Source: Planctomycetota bacterium | GTDB lineage: Bacteria; Planctomycetota; UBA1135; JADKAF01 | Length of the DNA: 64,000 nucleotides | Reading direction: 5' to 3' | Assembly: GCA_016719295.1 (NCBI GenBank) | Contig: JADKAF010000001.1 | Coordinates: 6,076,001-6,140,000, forward strand | In this document: one piece after another, positions 43,874-52,568 of the stretch | Layout of the letters: each line of letters begins with the position of its first letter | Position numbering within the stretch: the first letter of the stretch is position 1 | Notes under the pieces: generated by a model | The model's input: only the letters and a program-made list of their open reading frames with translations | What the model was told of the DNA's origin: nothing | Databases searched by the model: none | Position numbers and translations under genes: made by a program

Positions 43874-45532
43874 TCAGCCTCGGATCTCGAGCAGACCGCC
43901 GTTGCTGAGCTCGAAGCGCGCGTTGTCCTGGAGCAGCGCCTGCAGCGCGAGCTCGAGGCCCACGAGGCGCGGATCCAGCGGCACCCGAATGGGGATCCGC
44001 ACCTCGCCGCGCTGCCCGGTCACCGTGCTCGCCACGAGGAAGCTCTGCGCCGGATCGATGTAGAGCGCGCATTCGGCGTCGAGCGGGAGCGGCAGGTCCG
44101 GGATCGGGCTCAGCAGCAAGCTCACCGGCTGGCGCGGCCGACGGGCGTCGAGGTCGACGTTGCAGGTGCCTCCCACGCGGGCGACGGACAGCTCGAGCTC
44201 GGGCTTCTGACGGCGCGTCGAGCAGCCGAGGCCGTAGGTCGAGACCGGGCGCGTCGAGAAGACATGCACCGCGCCCGCGCCGCCTTCCATCGGAGCCCCG
44301 AACGCGAGCTCCGCCCAGCCGTCGCCGTCGAGGTCGCCGACGCTGCGACCGTAGGCGCCGAAGCCTCCGCCGTTGCCGGCGATCTCGGAGAGCAGGGCGC
44401 CCGTGCGACCGGAGTAGATGCGCACGTAGCCCGTCGGCATCTCCATCGGCGCGCCGACCCAGATGTCGTCCGCTCCGTCTCCGTCGAAGTCGCCGACCGG
44501 CCCGACCCAGCGGCCGAACATGCTGCCGTTCGCGACGCCGGGGATGACGCGGATCAGGCTGCCATCGCGCCCCGAGTAGAGGCAGGCTTCGCCCGAGCGA
44601 TTGGCGTAGATCATGTCGATCCCGCCGGTCAGGAGGTCGGCGTAGCCGTCGCCGTTCACGTCGCCGGCGCCGGAGACGCCGATGCCGAAGTGATCGCTGC
44701 CGCGCCGGCCCGTGAACAGGTGCAGGACGGCACCCGTCCGGCCCGAGAAGACGCGCACGCAGCCACCGCGATCTCCGAGGAAGGTCTCGAGAGGAGCACC
44801 GACGATGACGTCGTCGATGCCGTCCATGTCCACGTCGCCGCATCCCGCCACCGCGTTGCCGAATTCATCGCCCGAGTTCGACCCGGCCAGCCTGCGCAGC
44901 ACGCGATCTTGGCGCGGGGAGATCAGGAGCGCATATCCGGCTTCGTAGCTGCCGACCGGGTTCCCGTTCTGCGGGGCGCCGGCGATGAGATCCGGGGCGC
45001 CGTCGAGATCGAGGTCGCCGGCCAAGTCGAGGGTCGAGCCGAGCCAGTCGTCGGAGCTCGTTCCGCCCCAGAGGCGCAGCACGGCCCCCGTGCGACCGGA
45101 GAACACCGTGACCGTGCCGGCTCTCTCGCGGCCCTGATAGTTCGCGGTGACCGAGCCCGCGGCGACATCCGGCACACCATCGCGATCGACATCGCCCGGG
45201 CCGGCGACCGACCACCCGAGGCTCGCGCCCGGAGCGCCGAACCAGCTGCGCAGGACCCGACCATCGCGTCCGGAACGGAGCTCCAAGCGCCCGGCGTAGC
45301 CTCCGTTCGTGCGGTCCGACGGCGCGCCGATCGCCAGATCGGCGATGCCGTCGCCATCGACGTCGCCGACACCGGCGGAGACGAAGGCGCTGCCGCCCGG
45401 GACGGTGCCCTGGATGCGGAGCAGGCGGAGCTGGGCCGAGGCCGGTGCCGCGCCGAGCGCGGCGGCGAGAACGGCTAGCGCCGCGAGCTGGGGGACGCGC
45501 GGGCGGCGCGACGGGAAGGCTTGGTCTTGCAT
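43874..45532 (-). CDS. Secreted FG-GAP (integrin-alpha-like) beta-propeller protein
   Basis: The protein has 552 residues from the ATG at 45532. The signal peptide is LAALAVLAAALGAAPASAQ. At least seven FG-GAP repeats follow, each with a calcium loop such as GDVDGDGIADLAIGAP, GDVDRDGVPDVAAGS, GDLDLDGAPDLIAGAP, GDVDMDGIDDVIVGAP, GDVNGDGYADLLTGG, GDFDGDGADDIWVGAP and GDLDGDGWAELAFGAP. The last 120 residues (STYGLGCS to ELSNGGLLEIRG) are a separate domain that resembles the C-terminal domain of the protein at 52569. It is a surface or extracellular adhesion-type protein, and the ligand is unknown. Confidence 0.93.
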   Translation of the reverse strand: MQDQAFPSRRPRVPQLAALAVLAAALGAAPASAQLRLLRIQGTVPGGSAFVSAGVGDVDGDGIADLAIGAPSDRTNGGYAGRLELRSGRDGRVLRSWFGAPGASLGWSVAGPGDVDRDGVPDVAAGSVTANYQGRERAGTVTVFSGRTGAVLRLWGGTSSDDWLGSTLDLAGDLDLDGAPDLIAGAPQNGNPVGSYEAGYALLISPRQDRVLRRLAGSNSGDEFGNAVAGCGDVDMDGIDDVIVGAPLETFLGDRGGCVRVFSGRTGAVLHLFTGRRGSDHFGIGVSGAGDVNGDGYADLLTGGIDMIYANRSGEACLYSGRDGSLIRVIPGVANGSMFGRWVGPVGDFDGDGADDIWVGAPMEMPTGYVRIYSGRTGALLSEIAGNGGGFGAYGRSVGDLDGDGWAELAFGAPMEGGAGAVHVFSTRPVSTYGLGCSTRRQKPELELSVARVGGTCNVDLDARRPRQPVSLLLSPIPDLPLPLDAECALYIDPAQSFLVASTVTGQRGEVRIPIRVPLDPRLVGLELALQALLQDNARFELSNGGLLEIRG

Positions 45533-45732
45533 GGCCTTGGCGGGGCTGGCGGACGTGGAGCGGCGGGGCATGAGCCGCGAAGGCGCGGAGAGGGCGCGCC
45601 GGGAGAAGAGTGCTCTGGCGACGTGGGAACGGCAACCCGGGTTCCCTTCTCCTCGGCGGAATGCGGTCCGACGCTCGGCGCTGCGCCTTCGCGAGGCGAA
45701 GCTGCTCGCGGGCAGCCCGAAGCGCGGTTGGC

Positions 45733-47094
45733 TCAGCCTCGATCGATCGTCGCGAGCGTGCGCTCGCGCAGCGCCTCGAGATAGCCACGCCACGCCTCGG
45801 CGTGGGCGCGGTCCGCGGCGGTCGCGCTCTCGGAGGCCGCGCGCTCTCCCGGGAACTGCTCGTCCAAGAGCTCTCCGAGCACGGCGGCGAGCTCGATCCG
45901 CTCCGGGGAGCGCGCGAGCACGAAGCGCTCCGCGCGCTCGCGGTCTTCGACGAGGTCGCCGATGCGCACCAGGCTCCGCGCGACGTCGAGCAGCTGCTCC
46001 ATGGGCACGGCGAGCTCGCCGGCCTCCTCGTCGAAGCTCAGCTCCTCGTCGCGGCCGGCGAAGAGCTCGCGCCGGCGCACGAGCAAAGCCAGACCGAGGC
46101 GCATGCGCGAGTGCACCGGGAACTCCACGCCATGGCGCTCTTCGCGCATCAAGCCGAAGAGGTTCTGGTGGCAGAACGCGAGGTTCGCGCCGCCGAGCAG
46201 GATCAGCCAGCTCAGGTAGACCCAGATCAAGAAGAGCGGCACGGAGGCGAGCTGACCGTAGAAGCTGGTCAGGCTCGCCGACTGCACGATGTAGAGATAG
46301 AAGGCGCTCTTCGTGAGCTGCCAGGTCAGCGCCGCGATGAAGGCGCCGAGGGCCGCGGAGCGCCAGCGCACGTGCGTGTTGGGCAGCAGCGCGAAGAGGA
46401 TCGCGAGGCCGAGGAAGGTCGCGCCGAGCGGGAGCGCGAAGCCGATCAGCGCCTGCATCCACGGCGAGTCGGCGCAGAGCTGGCCGAGCCAGCTGTCGCT
46501 CGCGAGCAGCACTTGCTCGAGCGCGAGCGAGCCCGAGATCACGAGCGGGCTCGTCGTCACGATCACCCAGAACGCGACCATGCGCTGCAGCCACGGGCGC
46601 TGGGTGCGCACGTGCCAGATGTGGTTGAAGACGCGCTCGGAGACGGTGAGCAGGAGGGCGGCGGCGCTGAGCAGCCCGAAGATGCTGAGCACGTTGACGA
46701 GCCCCGAGCCCGCGGCGCGGAAGGCGTCGCGCGAGAGGTTCTCGTGGAGCCAGCCCTGCACTTGTTGCTGGAACTCCGGTGTCGCCTTCGGCAGCAGCGA
46801 TTGCTCCGCCCAGGCGATCACGCGATCCCCGCCGCCGAGCATGCCCGCGAAGCTCACGAAGAGCACACCCGCCGGGATCAGCGTGAGGATCGAGACGAAG
46901 GCGAGGGAGGCTGCGCGCTCGAAGACGAGCGAGCGGCGGAACTCGCGCACGCTGATCACGGCGAGCAGGAAGGTACGCAGCGCGATCCGGCGCAAGCCGC
47001 GCCAGCGGCGCTCGCGCTCGAGCAGCCAGGCGCGGAGCTTCCGGCGCAGCTCGGGGCGCCCCTCGAACCAGACCCAGCTCGGGTGCGGCGTCAC
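45733..47094 (-). CDS. YihY/BrkB-family membrane protein
   Basis: The protein has 453 residues, starting at a GTG (47094) that overlaps the TGA of the dehydratase gene (GTGA), so the two are translationally coupled. Six membrane segments are visible, including ASLAFVSILTLIPAGVLFV, LVNVLSIFGLLSAAALLL, WVIVTTSPLVISGSLAL, LIGFALPLGATFLGLAILF, AALGAFIAALTWQLTKSAFY and VPLFLIWVYLSWLILLGGAN. These motifs are those of the YihY/UPF0761 family. The C-terminal 120 residues form a soluble acidic domain (DEELSFDEEAGELAVPMEQL). The transport role, if any, is not established. Confidence 0.92.
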   Translation of the reverse strand: MTPHPSWVWFEGRPELRRKLRAWLLERERRWRGLRRIALRTFLLAVISVREFRRSLVFERAASLAFVSILTLIPAGVLFVSFAGMLGGGDRVIAWAEQSLLPKATPEFQQQVQGWLHENLSRDAFRAAGSGLVNVLSIFGLLSAAALLLTVSERVFNHIWHVRTQRPWLQRMVAFWVIVTTSPLVISGSLALEQVLLASDSWLGQLCADSPWMQALIGFALPLGATFLGLAILFALLPNTHVRWRSAALGAFIAALTWQLTKSAFYLYIVQSASLTSFYGQLASVPLFLIWVYLSWLILLGGANLAFCHQNLFGLMREERHGVEFPVHSRMRLGLALLVRRRELFAGRDEELSFDEEAGELAVPMEQLLDVARSLVRIGDLVEDRERAERFVLARSPERIELAAVLGELLDEQFPGERAASESATAADRAHAEAWRGYLEALRERTLATIDRG

Positions 47095-47570
47095 AGCAAG
47101 ACGCCGAGGAGCTCCATGTCCATCACCATCTTGCCTTCGTAGAAGGCCTGCGCGGGGTACTTCGCGAGGCGGTTCCCGCTGCGCTGCCCGACCTTCGAGA
47201 CATAGTAGATGCGGCCCGGCGGCACGACTTGGCCGCGGAAGCGCACGCGATCCAGACCGCCCAAGCCGATGAATCGATCCAGACCCCAGCCTTCCTGGCG
47301 CTTCATCAGGATCGTCGCCGATTGCGCGGCCCCCTCGACGATCAGCACGCCCGGCATCAGCGGGCGACCCGGGATGTGCCCGCGGCCCCACCAGGGGTTC
47401 GCCTCCCAGTCCTTGTAGGCGACGCACAGGCCCTGAGCGAGATCGAGATGGCAGATGCCGTCGATCAGCTTGAACTCGTGGTCGTGCGGCAGCATCGAGC
47501 GGATCTCCGCATCGGCGAGCACGTCTTGGGTGAGATCGAGGGTCGCGAGATCGACGAGAGCTGCGGGCAT
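47091..47570 (-). CDS. FabZ/FabA-like 3-hydroxyacyl-ACP dehydratase
   Basis: The protein has 159 residues with a single hot-dog domain. The first part is SMLPHDHEFKLIDGICHLDL. The catalytic His sits in GRGHIPGRPLMPGVLIVEG and the acidic residue in VEGAAQSA, in the usual spacing. RVRFRGQVVPPGRIYYVSK closes the fold. It dehydrates 3-hydroxyacyl-ACP in fatty acid synthesis, or in a related pathway, since the bulk of fab genes are not here. It is coupled to the YihY gene, so a membrane-lipid link is plausible. Confidence 0.88.
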   Translation of the reverse strand: MPAALVDLATLDLTQDVLADAEIRSMLPHDHEFKLIDGICHLDLAQGLCVAYKDWEANPWWGRGHIPGRPLMPGVLIVEGAAQSATILMKRQEGWGLDRFIGLGGLDRVRFRGQVVPPGRIYYVSKVGQRSGNRLAKYPAQAFYEGKMVMDMELLGVLL

Positions 47571-47634
47571 GGCGGCGCGGGGGGATGCGGTAGGCGGCGC
47601 ATTGTGGGCAGGTGCCCTAGCGCCGTCCAGCGCC

Positions 47635-50016
47635 TCAGCCAGTGCTGAGTCCCCAGCGCCGCAGACCCCGCGCGCTGCGCACCTCGATCGAGAGCTCCGC
47701 GCCGTGGGCGCGGAGCGACGCGACGCGCGCGCCGCTCTCGACCGGCAAACGCAGACGCGCTTCCGCTTGGAGCTTCCCGGCGCGAAACGCGAAGGAGTAG
47801 AGCCAGAGCGAAGCGCCTTCACCCGCGCCCGCGACCCAGATGCGCTCGCCGGCGAGGGTCGCCGCTTCGCCTTCCAGCGGCGGATCGACGAGCGTGCCGA
47901 CGGGAGCGAAGCCGTCGGCGGTCGCGGCGATGAGGCTCCAGCTCGGGTGCGGAAGGGGGGCGGGAGGGGCCGCGTGAGCCACCAGCGCCGCTCGGCTGGA
48001 GAAGCGCAGCGTCACGCGCTCCGCTTGATCCGCGTCGCCGGCGCGCGCGATCCACTGGAAGCGCAGCTGTCCGAGCAGCGGATCGAGGAAGAGATGCGCA
48101 CCGCCCGGAAGGTCGATCGGTGGAAGGGAGCGCGCGAGCGCCGAGCCCGCACCGAGCTCGAAGCTCTGCGGCAACAGCGCGGCCGGGCTCGCGAGCGGCA
48201 AGGGCAGTGCGCTTCCATCGACCTCTGCGGAGATCTCGATCGCTTCGTCGCCGACGATCCCCAAGCGCGTGTCGCCGCGCGGTGCCAGGCGGAGCAAGAG
48301 CTCGTTCGGTCGCGGCTGCTCGAGCTGCGCGCGCGAGCGCGCGCGCACGGTGAGGAACGCGGCCTCGCCCTTCCGGTGCGGACCGCCGGGGAGCGGCACG
48401 AGGGCCAAGTGCTCGCCTTCCTGCGGCAGCGCTTCGCGCGCTGCCTCGAGCTCCATCGACACGGCGGCTTCGCGCGCGCTGCCTTCGTCGCGCGAGCCTT
48501 CGTCCGCGGAGCGCTCGCGCAGCGCGCTCGGCTCGAGCTCGCGGATGGCGGAGCCGTCGCCGAAGCTGCGCGCGGGCAATCCGACTTCGGCGCCGGAGAG
48601 ATAGCCGAGCGCGCGCAGGCTCTCGAGGGCCGCGCTGCTGGTCGGGCTCGCCGTCGAGGACTTGCGCTCGAACGCAAGTGGTCCGGCCACGCGAGCCTGC
48701 AGCGCGCTCGCACGCGCGCTCGCCGGCAGCGGCGCCTCCTCGCGCGGATCAGCGGGCAAGTCGTAGGTGAGCCGGGGATCGAGGCGATCGTCGCCCGAGA
48801 TCGCCTTCCAGCCGCGCGCATCGACGAGGGCCGTGCGCTCGCGGCCCATGCCGATCCCCTCGAGAACGAGCTCGCGCGGCGCCAGCCGGCCGGCGCGAGC
48901 TTCCGCGAGGCTCGCGCCGCGCGTCGCGAAGTGCTCCGGCACCGGACAGTCGAGCCACTCGAGCAGGCTCGGCATGACGTCGACGATCGAGACCGGCGTC
49001 GCAGAGGAGCCGTCCTCGAGCTCCTTCGCCCACACGAAGAGCGGTATGCCGACGAGCTCCTGGAAGAGGCTCTGCCCGTGGCCCATCCCCGCGGTCGCGC
49101 CGCGGTCGTAGTGCCAGCGCTCGATGCGCTCGTGCTCCCACAGCGCTTCGCCGTGGTCCGCGGTGAACACCACGATCGCTTCGTCGAGCAGCCCGCGGCG
49201 CTCGAGATGCGCGAAGAGCTGCTCCAGCGCGCGGTCGATGCGCCGGATCGACGCGTCATAGACCCAGCCGCGCTCCTCGCGCGTGCCCGGCTCGTGCAAG
49301 CGCGGGAGCACGTCGCGCAGGTTCTGCGGACGCGCGGGGAGTGGGTGCGAGGGTTCCAGCGCGCGCAGGTCCGCATCGTCGGGGGAGAGCGGATCGTGCA
49401 CGTCCATGAAGTGCAGATAGAGGAACCCGCCGGAATCGGGCCATTGCTCGAGCTGCTCGATGCCGCGCTTCACGACCTCCAGCGCGTCGATGCCGTAGCT
49501 CGCGTCGACGCGGTCGAAGCCGCGCTCCAGGCCGAAGCCGAAGAAGGGATTGGTGACGATCGCGGCCGTGGGATAGCCGCTGCCGCGCAGGCATTCCGCG
49601 AGCGTGGCCGGGCCTTCGGCGGGGAGCGGATCGGGGACCTGGTGGAGGAGGTTGCGCTCCTCGCCGTGGAGGCCCGCGCCGTGATCGCGCGGCCAGGTCG
49701 AGGTGAGCAACGACGCGAGCGCCGGCAGCGTCCACGGGGCCGCGGTGAACGCGCGCTCGAAGCGCGTGCCGCGTTCCGCGCGCCGGCGCAGCGCGGGCGA
49801 GGTCTCGCGCGCGTAGCCGTACGCGGAGAGACGGTCGGCGCGCAGCGTGTCGGCGACCACGAGGATCACGGGGCGGCGCCGCGGCTCGTCGTCCGCGCGG
49901 GCGTCCCGCGCGCAGCCCGCGAGCGAGACGAGCGCGAACGCGGCGGCCGCGAGGCAGCAAAGCCCCAGCGCGCCCGTGGGGGGCGCGGGTCTCGTTCCGG
50001 TGCGAGCGGGGCTCAT
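47635..50016 (-). CDS. Sulfatase/phosphotransferase-like lipoprotein
   Basis: The protein has 793 residues. The signal ends in a lipobox (FALVSLAGCARDA). The alkaline phosphatase superfamily core is clear: VILVVADTLRADRLSAYGY (metal Asp), FTAAPWTLPALASLLTS, FLYLHFMDVHDPLSP, VVFTADHGEALWEHERIER and GMGHGQSLFQELVGIPLFVW. Where sulfatases have CxPxR for formylglycine, this has APWTLP, the Thr-type seen in phosphotransferase-like members, so a true sulfatase is not assured. The last 300 residues are beta-rich and Ala/Arg-rich, of unknown fold. The protein is probably tethered to a membrane facing the periplasm. Confidence 0.88.
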   Translation of the reverse strand: MSPARTGTRPAPPTGALGLCCLAAAAFALVSLAGCARDARADDEPRRRPVILVVADTLRADRLSAYGYARETSPALRRRAERGTRFERAFTAAPWTLPALASLLTSTWPRDHGAGLHGEERNLLHQVPDPLPAEGPATLAECLRGSGYPTAAIVTNPFFGFGLERGFDRVDASYGIDALEVVKRGIEQLEQWPDSGGFLYLHFMDVHDPLSPDDADLRALEPSHPLPARPQNLRDVLPRLHEPGTREERGWVYDASIRRIDRALEQLFAHLERRGLLDEAIVVFTADHGEALWEHERIERWHYDRGATAGMGHGQSLFQELVGIPLFVWAKELEDGSSATPVSIVDVMPSLLEWLDCPVPEHFATRGASLAEARAGRLAPRELVLEGIGMGRERTALVDARGWKAISGDDRLDPRLTYDLPADPREEAPLPASARASALQARVAGPLAFERKSSTASPTSSAALESLRALGYLSGAEVGLPARSFGDGSAIRELEPSALRERSADEGSRDEGSAREAAVSMELEAAREALPQEGEHLALVPLPGGPHRKGEAAFLTVRARSRAQLEQPRPNELLLRLAPRGDTRLGIVGDEAIEISAEVDGSALPLPLASPAALLPQSFELGAGSALARSLPPIDLPGGAHLFLDPLLGQLRFQWIARAGDADQAERVTLRFSSRAALVAHAAPPAPLPHPSWSLIAATADGFAPVGTLVDPPLEGEAATLAGERIWVAGAGEGASLWLYSFAFRAGKLQAEARLRLPVESGARVASLRAHGAELSIEVRSARGLRRWGLSTG

Positions 50017-50102
50017 CGAGCGGGAGGTGCGGACGGTCTCGTGCGTTGAGGACGTACGGTGATGTTACCCCGGTCTCGCGGTGCGGGTCGCCCGCGAGCG
50101 GA

Positions 50103-50930
50103 TCAGCGCCGGCGCTTGGCGCTCCGCGCGGTCGAGGCACGGCGAACCTTCTTGCCTCCCGCCTTCTTCCGCTTCGCGCCGACGGAGGTCCGCGTCGCGC
50201 CCTTGCGGGCTCCGCGGGCCGGCGCCGCGCTCTGCTTCGCGGCGCGTTTCGGCGCCTTCTTGGCGCGCGCCTGCTGCGGGGCCTTCCTCGCCGCCTTCTT
50301 CGTCTTGGCCTTGGCCTTGGGCTGGGGCTTGCGCTTCGCTGCTTCCTTTGGCGCCGCGGGGAGCGGCGGTGTCGGACGCTTGCGGCGCGCGCGCTTCGGC
50401 GTCGGCGCCGGCGAGGTTTCCTCTTCGGGCTCCGGCGGGCGCTTCGCCGCGCGCTTCGCGCGGCGCTTCCGCGGCGGCGTCTCGCGTTCCTTCGCGGGGG
50501 CCTGGTCGGCCTCCGCGGCGTCGGTTTCGTCGTCTCCCGCCGTGCGCGCCTGCGCCTCCCGCGCCGCGGCGGCGCGAGCGCGCTGCCGCGCGAGCGCCGA
50601 GCGCAGCAGGCGCGCGGCGAGCTCGTCGGTGAGCTGGCCGGGCTTCGAGAAGCGCACGCAGGTCTTCCCGCAGTCGAAGCCGTGCAGCGCCTCGGCGTGA
50701 TCGAGCAGCACCTCGGCGTCCATCACGTAGAACGCGAGATAGCGCCGCTGTGCGTTCAGCGCGCAGATGACGCCGCGCGAGTTCGCGTAAGTGGGCATGC
50801 CGTATTCGAGCGTCTCGCGCACGGCGGGGATCGTCTCCAGGATCACCGCGCGCAGCGCGCGCAGCTCCGCGCGCACGAGAGGCGGCAAGGCATCGAACCA
50901 GGCATCGGGCGATTCGGCGCGCGTGATCAT
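50103..50930 (-). CDS. DUF1801 protein with a histone-H1-like basic tail
   Basis: The protein has 275 residues. Residues 1-120 match DUF1801/YdhG-type proteins (WFDALPPLVRAELRALRAVI, TLEYGMPTYANSRGVI, FYVMDAEVLLDH, GKTCVRFSKPGQLTDEL). The remaining 150 residues are nearly all Lys, Arg, Ala and Pro in repeated KRAAK/KKAARKAP-like units, like the tail of eukaryotic H1 or bacterial Hc1-like proteins. The tail probably binds DNA or RNA. DUF1801 itself has no set function. A frame opposite to the tail is open only because of its composition. Confidence 0.88.
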   Translation of the reverse strand: MITRAESPDAWFDALPPLVRAELRALRAVILETIPAVRETLEYGMPTYANSRGVICALNAQRRYLAFYVMDAEVLLDHAEALHGFDCGKTCVRFSKPGQLTDELAARLLRSALARQRARAAAAREAQARTAGDDETDAAEADQAPAKERETPPRKRRAKRAAKRPPEPEEETSPAPTPKRARRKRPTPPLPAAPKEAAKRKPQPKAKAKTKKAARKAPQQARAKKAPKRAAKQSAAPARGARKGATRTSVGAKRKKAGGKKVRRASTARSAKRRR

Positions 50931-51123
50931 GCGAGGGCTCCGGACAGAGGAGTCGCGCTATCTACCACGCCCCGCGCGAGCTGTCGCGCGGTCTCTACCG
51001 ACAAGGTCGTACGCTGGCTACGCCGCTCGGCGGATGGGCGCGACCACCTGCTCCGGCGGAGACTGCGCAACGACGCGGCGCTCGCCTGCCCGCGCTCCGT
51101 TCTCCGCAATCGAAGCGAGTTCC

Positions 51124-51642
51124 ATGATCCACGAAGTCACCGGCGACCTGCTGCTCAGCTCCTGCGACCTCATCGTGCACGGCGTCGCGCCGGACGATCA
51201 CTTCCAGAGCGGTCTCGCCCTCGCTCTGCGCGAGCGCTTTCCCTCGCTCGCCAAGGACTTCCGGCACTGGTGCCACACCTACAGCCCGAAGACGGGCGAG
51301 TGCTGGGTCTGGAGCGGCGTCGGTCCCGACGGCAAGACCGTGCACGTCGCCAATCTGCTGACGCAGGAGCCCGCCGCGGAAGGTCGCGGTGGCCATCCCG
51401 GCAAAGCCACGACCCACAACCTGAACAAGGCGCTGCACGAGCTCGCACGCGTCGTGCAGAAGGACGCGTTCAAGTCGGTGGCGCTGCCGCGCCTCGCCAC
51501 GGGCGTGGGCGGTCTCTCCTGGAACGAGGTGAAGCCGCTGATCGAGCGCACGCTCGGCGCGGTCGGCGTGCCGGTGAACGTGTACGCGAGCTTCGTCGCC
51601 GGGCAAAAGGCGGCCGAGAAGCTCGGCGCGGCGAAGCTCTGA
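51124..51642 (+). CDS. Macro-domain protein
   Basis: The protein has 172 residues and is a single macro domain: IHEVTGDLLLSSCDLIVHGV (strand and loop with Asp), HFQSGLALALRERFPSLAK, HVANLLTQEP, and the phosphate-binding loop SVALPRLATGVGGLSWNEV. Such domains bind ADP-ribose or its derivatives, and many free-standing ones hydrolyse O-acetyl-ADP-ribose or ADP-ribosyl links. It precedes pgeF by 64 bases in the same direction. It is much closer to a standard macro domain than the protein at 11274. Confidence 0.92.
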   Translation: MIHEVTGDLLLSSCDLIVHGVAPDDHFQSGLALALRERFPSLAKDFRHWCHTYSPKTGECWVWSGVGPDGKTVHVANLLTQEPAAEGRGGHPGKATTHNLNKALHELARVVQKDAFKSVALPRLATGVGGLSWNEVKPLIERTLGAVGVPVNVYASFVAGQKAAEKLGAAKL

Positions 51643-51706
51643 GTTCCCCTCGTCGCGGCGCTGCTGTGGCAGCGCGCGGCGGCGAGGAGCTACGCTCTGC
51701 ATCCGC

Positions 51707-52462
51707 ATGAGCGACCTCCTCCGCTTCGCATCGTTCTCGCGCATCGAAGGCGTGCGCCACGGCTTCGCCGGGGCGGACGCCTTCGGTGCCTTCGATGGGC
51801 GCCGAGAAGCGGACCTGCTGCGTCTCGTCGAGGCCGTCGCCCCGAGCGCGCGCCTCGTGCGCACGCGCCAGACCCACTCGGCGCAGGTGCGCTGGGTCGA
51901 GGCCGGCGGGCCGTCGCCCAGCGAACGCGAGCTGGCCGCCGGCATCGACGGGCTCGCCACGGCCGACCGCTCTCTGGCGCTCACCGCGCTCGGCGCCGAT
52001 TGCCCGATGCTCTTCCTCGCCGATCGCGCGCGAAGAGCGGTCGCCGTGGTGCACTGCGGCTGGCGCGGAGTGGCCGGGGGCATCGTCGATGCCGCGCTGG
52101 CACTCCTCGAGGAGCGCGCGGGCTGCGCCCCGAGCGCGCTGCTCGCCGCCGTGGCGCCAGGCGCGCGAGGCTGCTGCTACGAAGTCGGAAGCGAGGTCGT
52201 CGAGGCGCTCGAGCGCGCCGCGATCTCGGTCGCGACGATCGCGCGACCCTACCTGCGCCCGGACGGCTCGCTCTCGCGCGCGGTGGACCTCAGCACGGGG
52301 ATCGCCGCTCGACTCGTCGCGCTCGGCGTCGACCCGCGGTCGATCGAGCTCGCCGAGGCCTGCACGATCTGCGGCGGGGCGAGCTTCCACTCGCATCGCC
52401 GTAGCGGGGAGGTCGCGGGGCGCATGGCCGGCGCGATCGCGCTCGCGGCGGAACGGCGCTGA
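51707..52462 (+). CDS. pgeF: Peptidoglycan editing factor PgeF (YfiH, polyphenol oxidase domain)
   Basis: The protein has 251 residues. Family motifs are present: RTRQTHSAQVRWV, LTALGADCPMLFLAD, AVVHCGWRGVAGGIVDAAL, AVAPGARGCCYEVG and EACTICGGASFHSHR. The metal-ligand His in RQTHS, Cys in ADCPM and His in VVHCGWRG are the conserved set. In E. coli the protein removes wrongly incorporated amino acids from peptidoglycan precursors, and laccase-like activity has also been claimed. It is cytosolic, with no signal peptide. Confidence 0.94.
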   Translation: MSDLLRFASFSRIEGVRHGFAGADAFGAFDGRREADLLRLVEAVAPSARLVRTRQTHSAQVRWVEAGGPSPSERELAAGIDGLATADRSLALTALGADCPMLFLADRARRAVAVVHCGWRGVAGGIVDAALALLEERAGCAPSALLAAVAPGARGCCYEVGSEVVEALERAAISVATIARPYLRPDGSLSRAVDLSTGIAARLVALGVDPRSIELAEACTICGGASFHSHRRSGEVAGRMAGAIALAAERR

Positions 52463-52504
52463 GCCCGAACCGGAGTCCGGCCGGCGGAGCCGCTAAAAGG
52501 ACAA

Positions 52505-52527
52505 AGCCCGCTGCACTTGCGCGGGCT
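52505..52527. terminator. Hairpin between convergent genes
   Basis: AGCCCGC (52505-52511) pairs with GCGGGCT (52521-52527) with a 9-base loop. It lies between pgeF and the TSP-C-like gene, which converge. There is a short A-rich patch (AAAAGGACAAAG) on its left, which would serve as a U tract for the gene on the minus strand. Confidence 0.6.
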
Positions 52528-52568
52528 ACATCATCGGCGGTGCCGCTCGTCGCCGCCGGACGGCGCGC

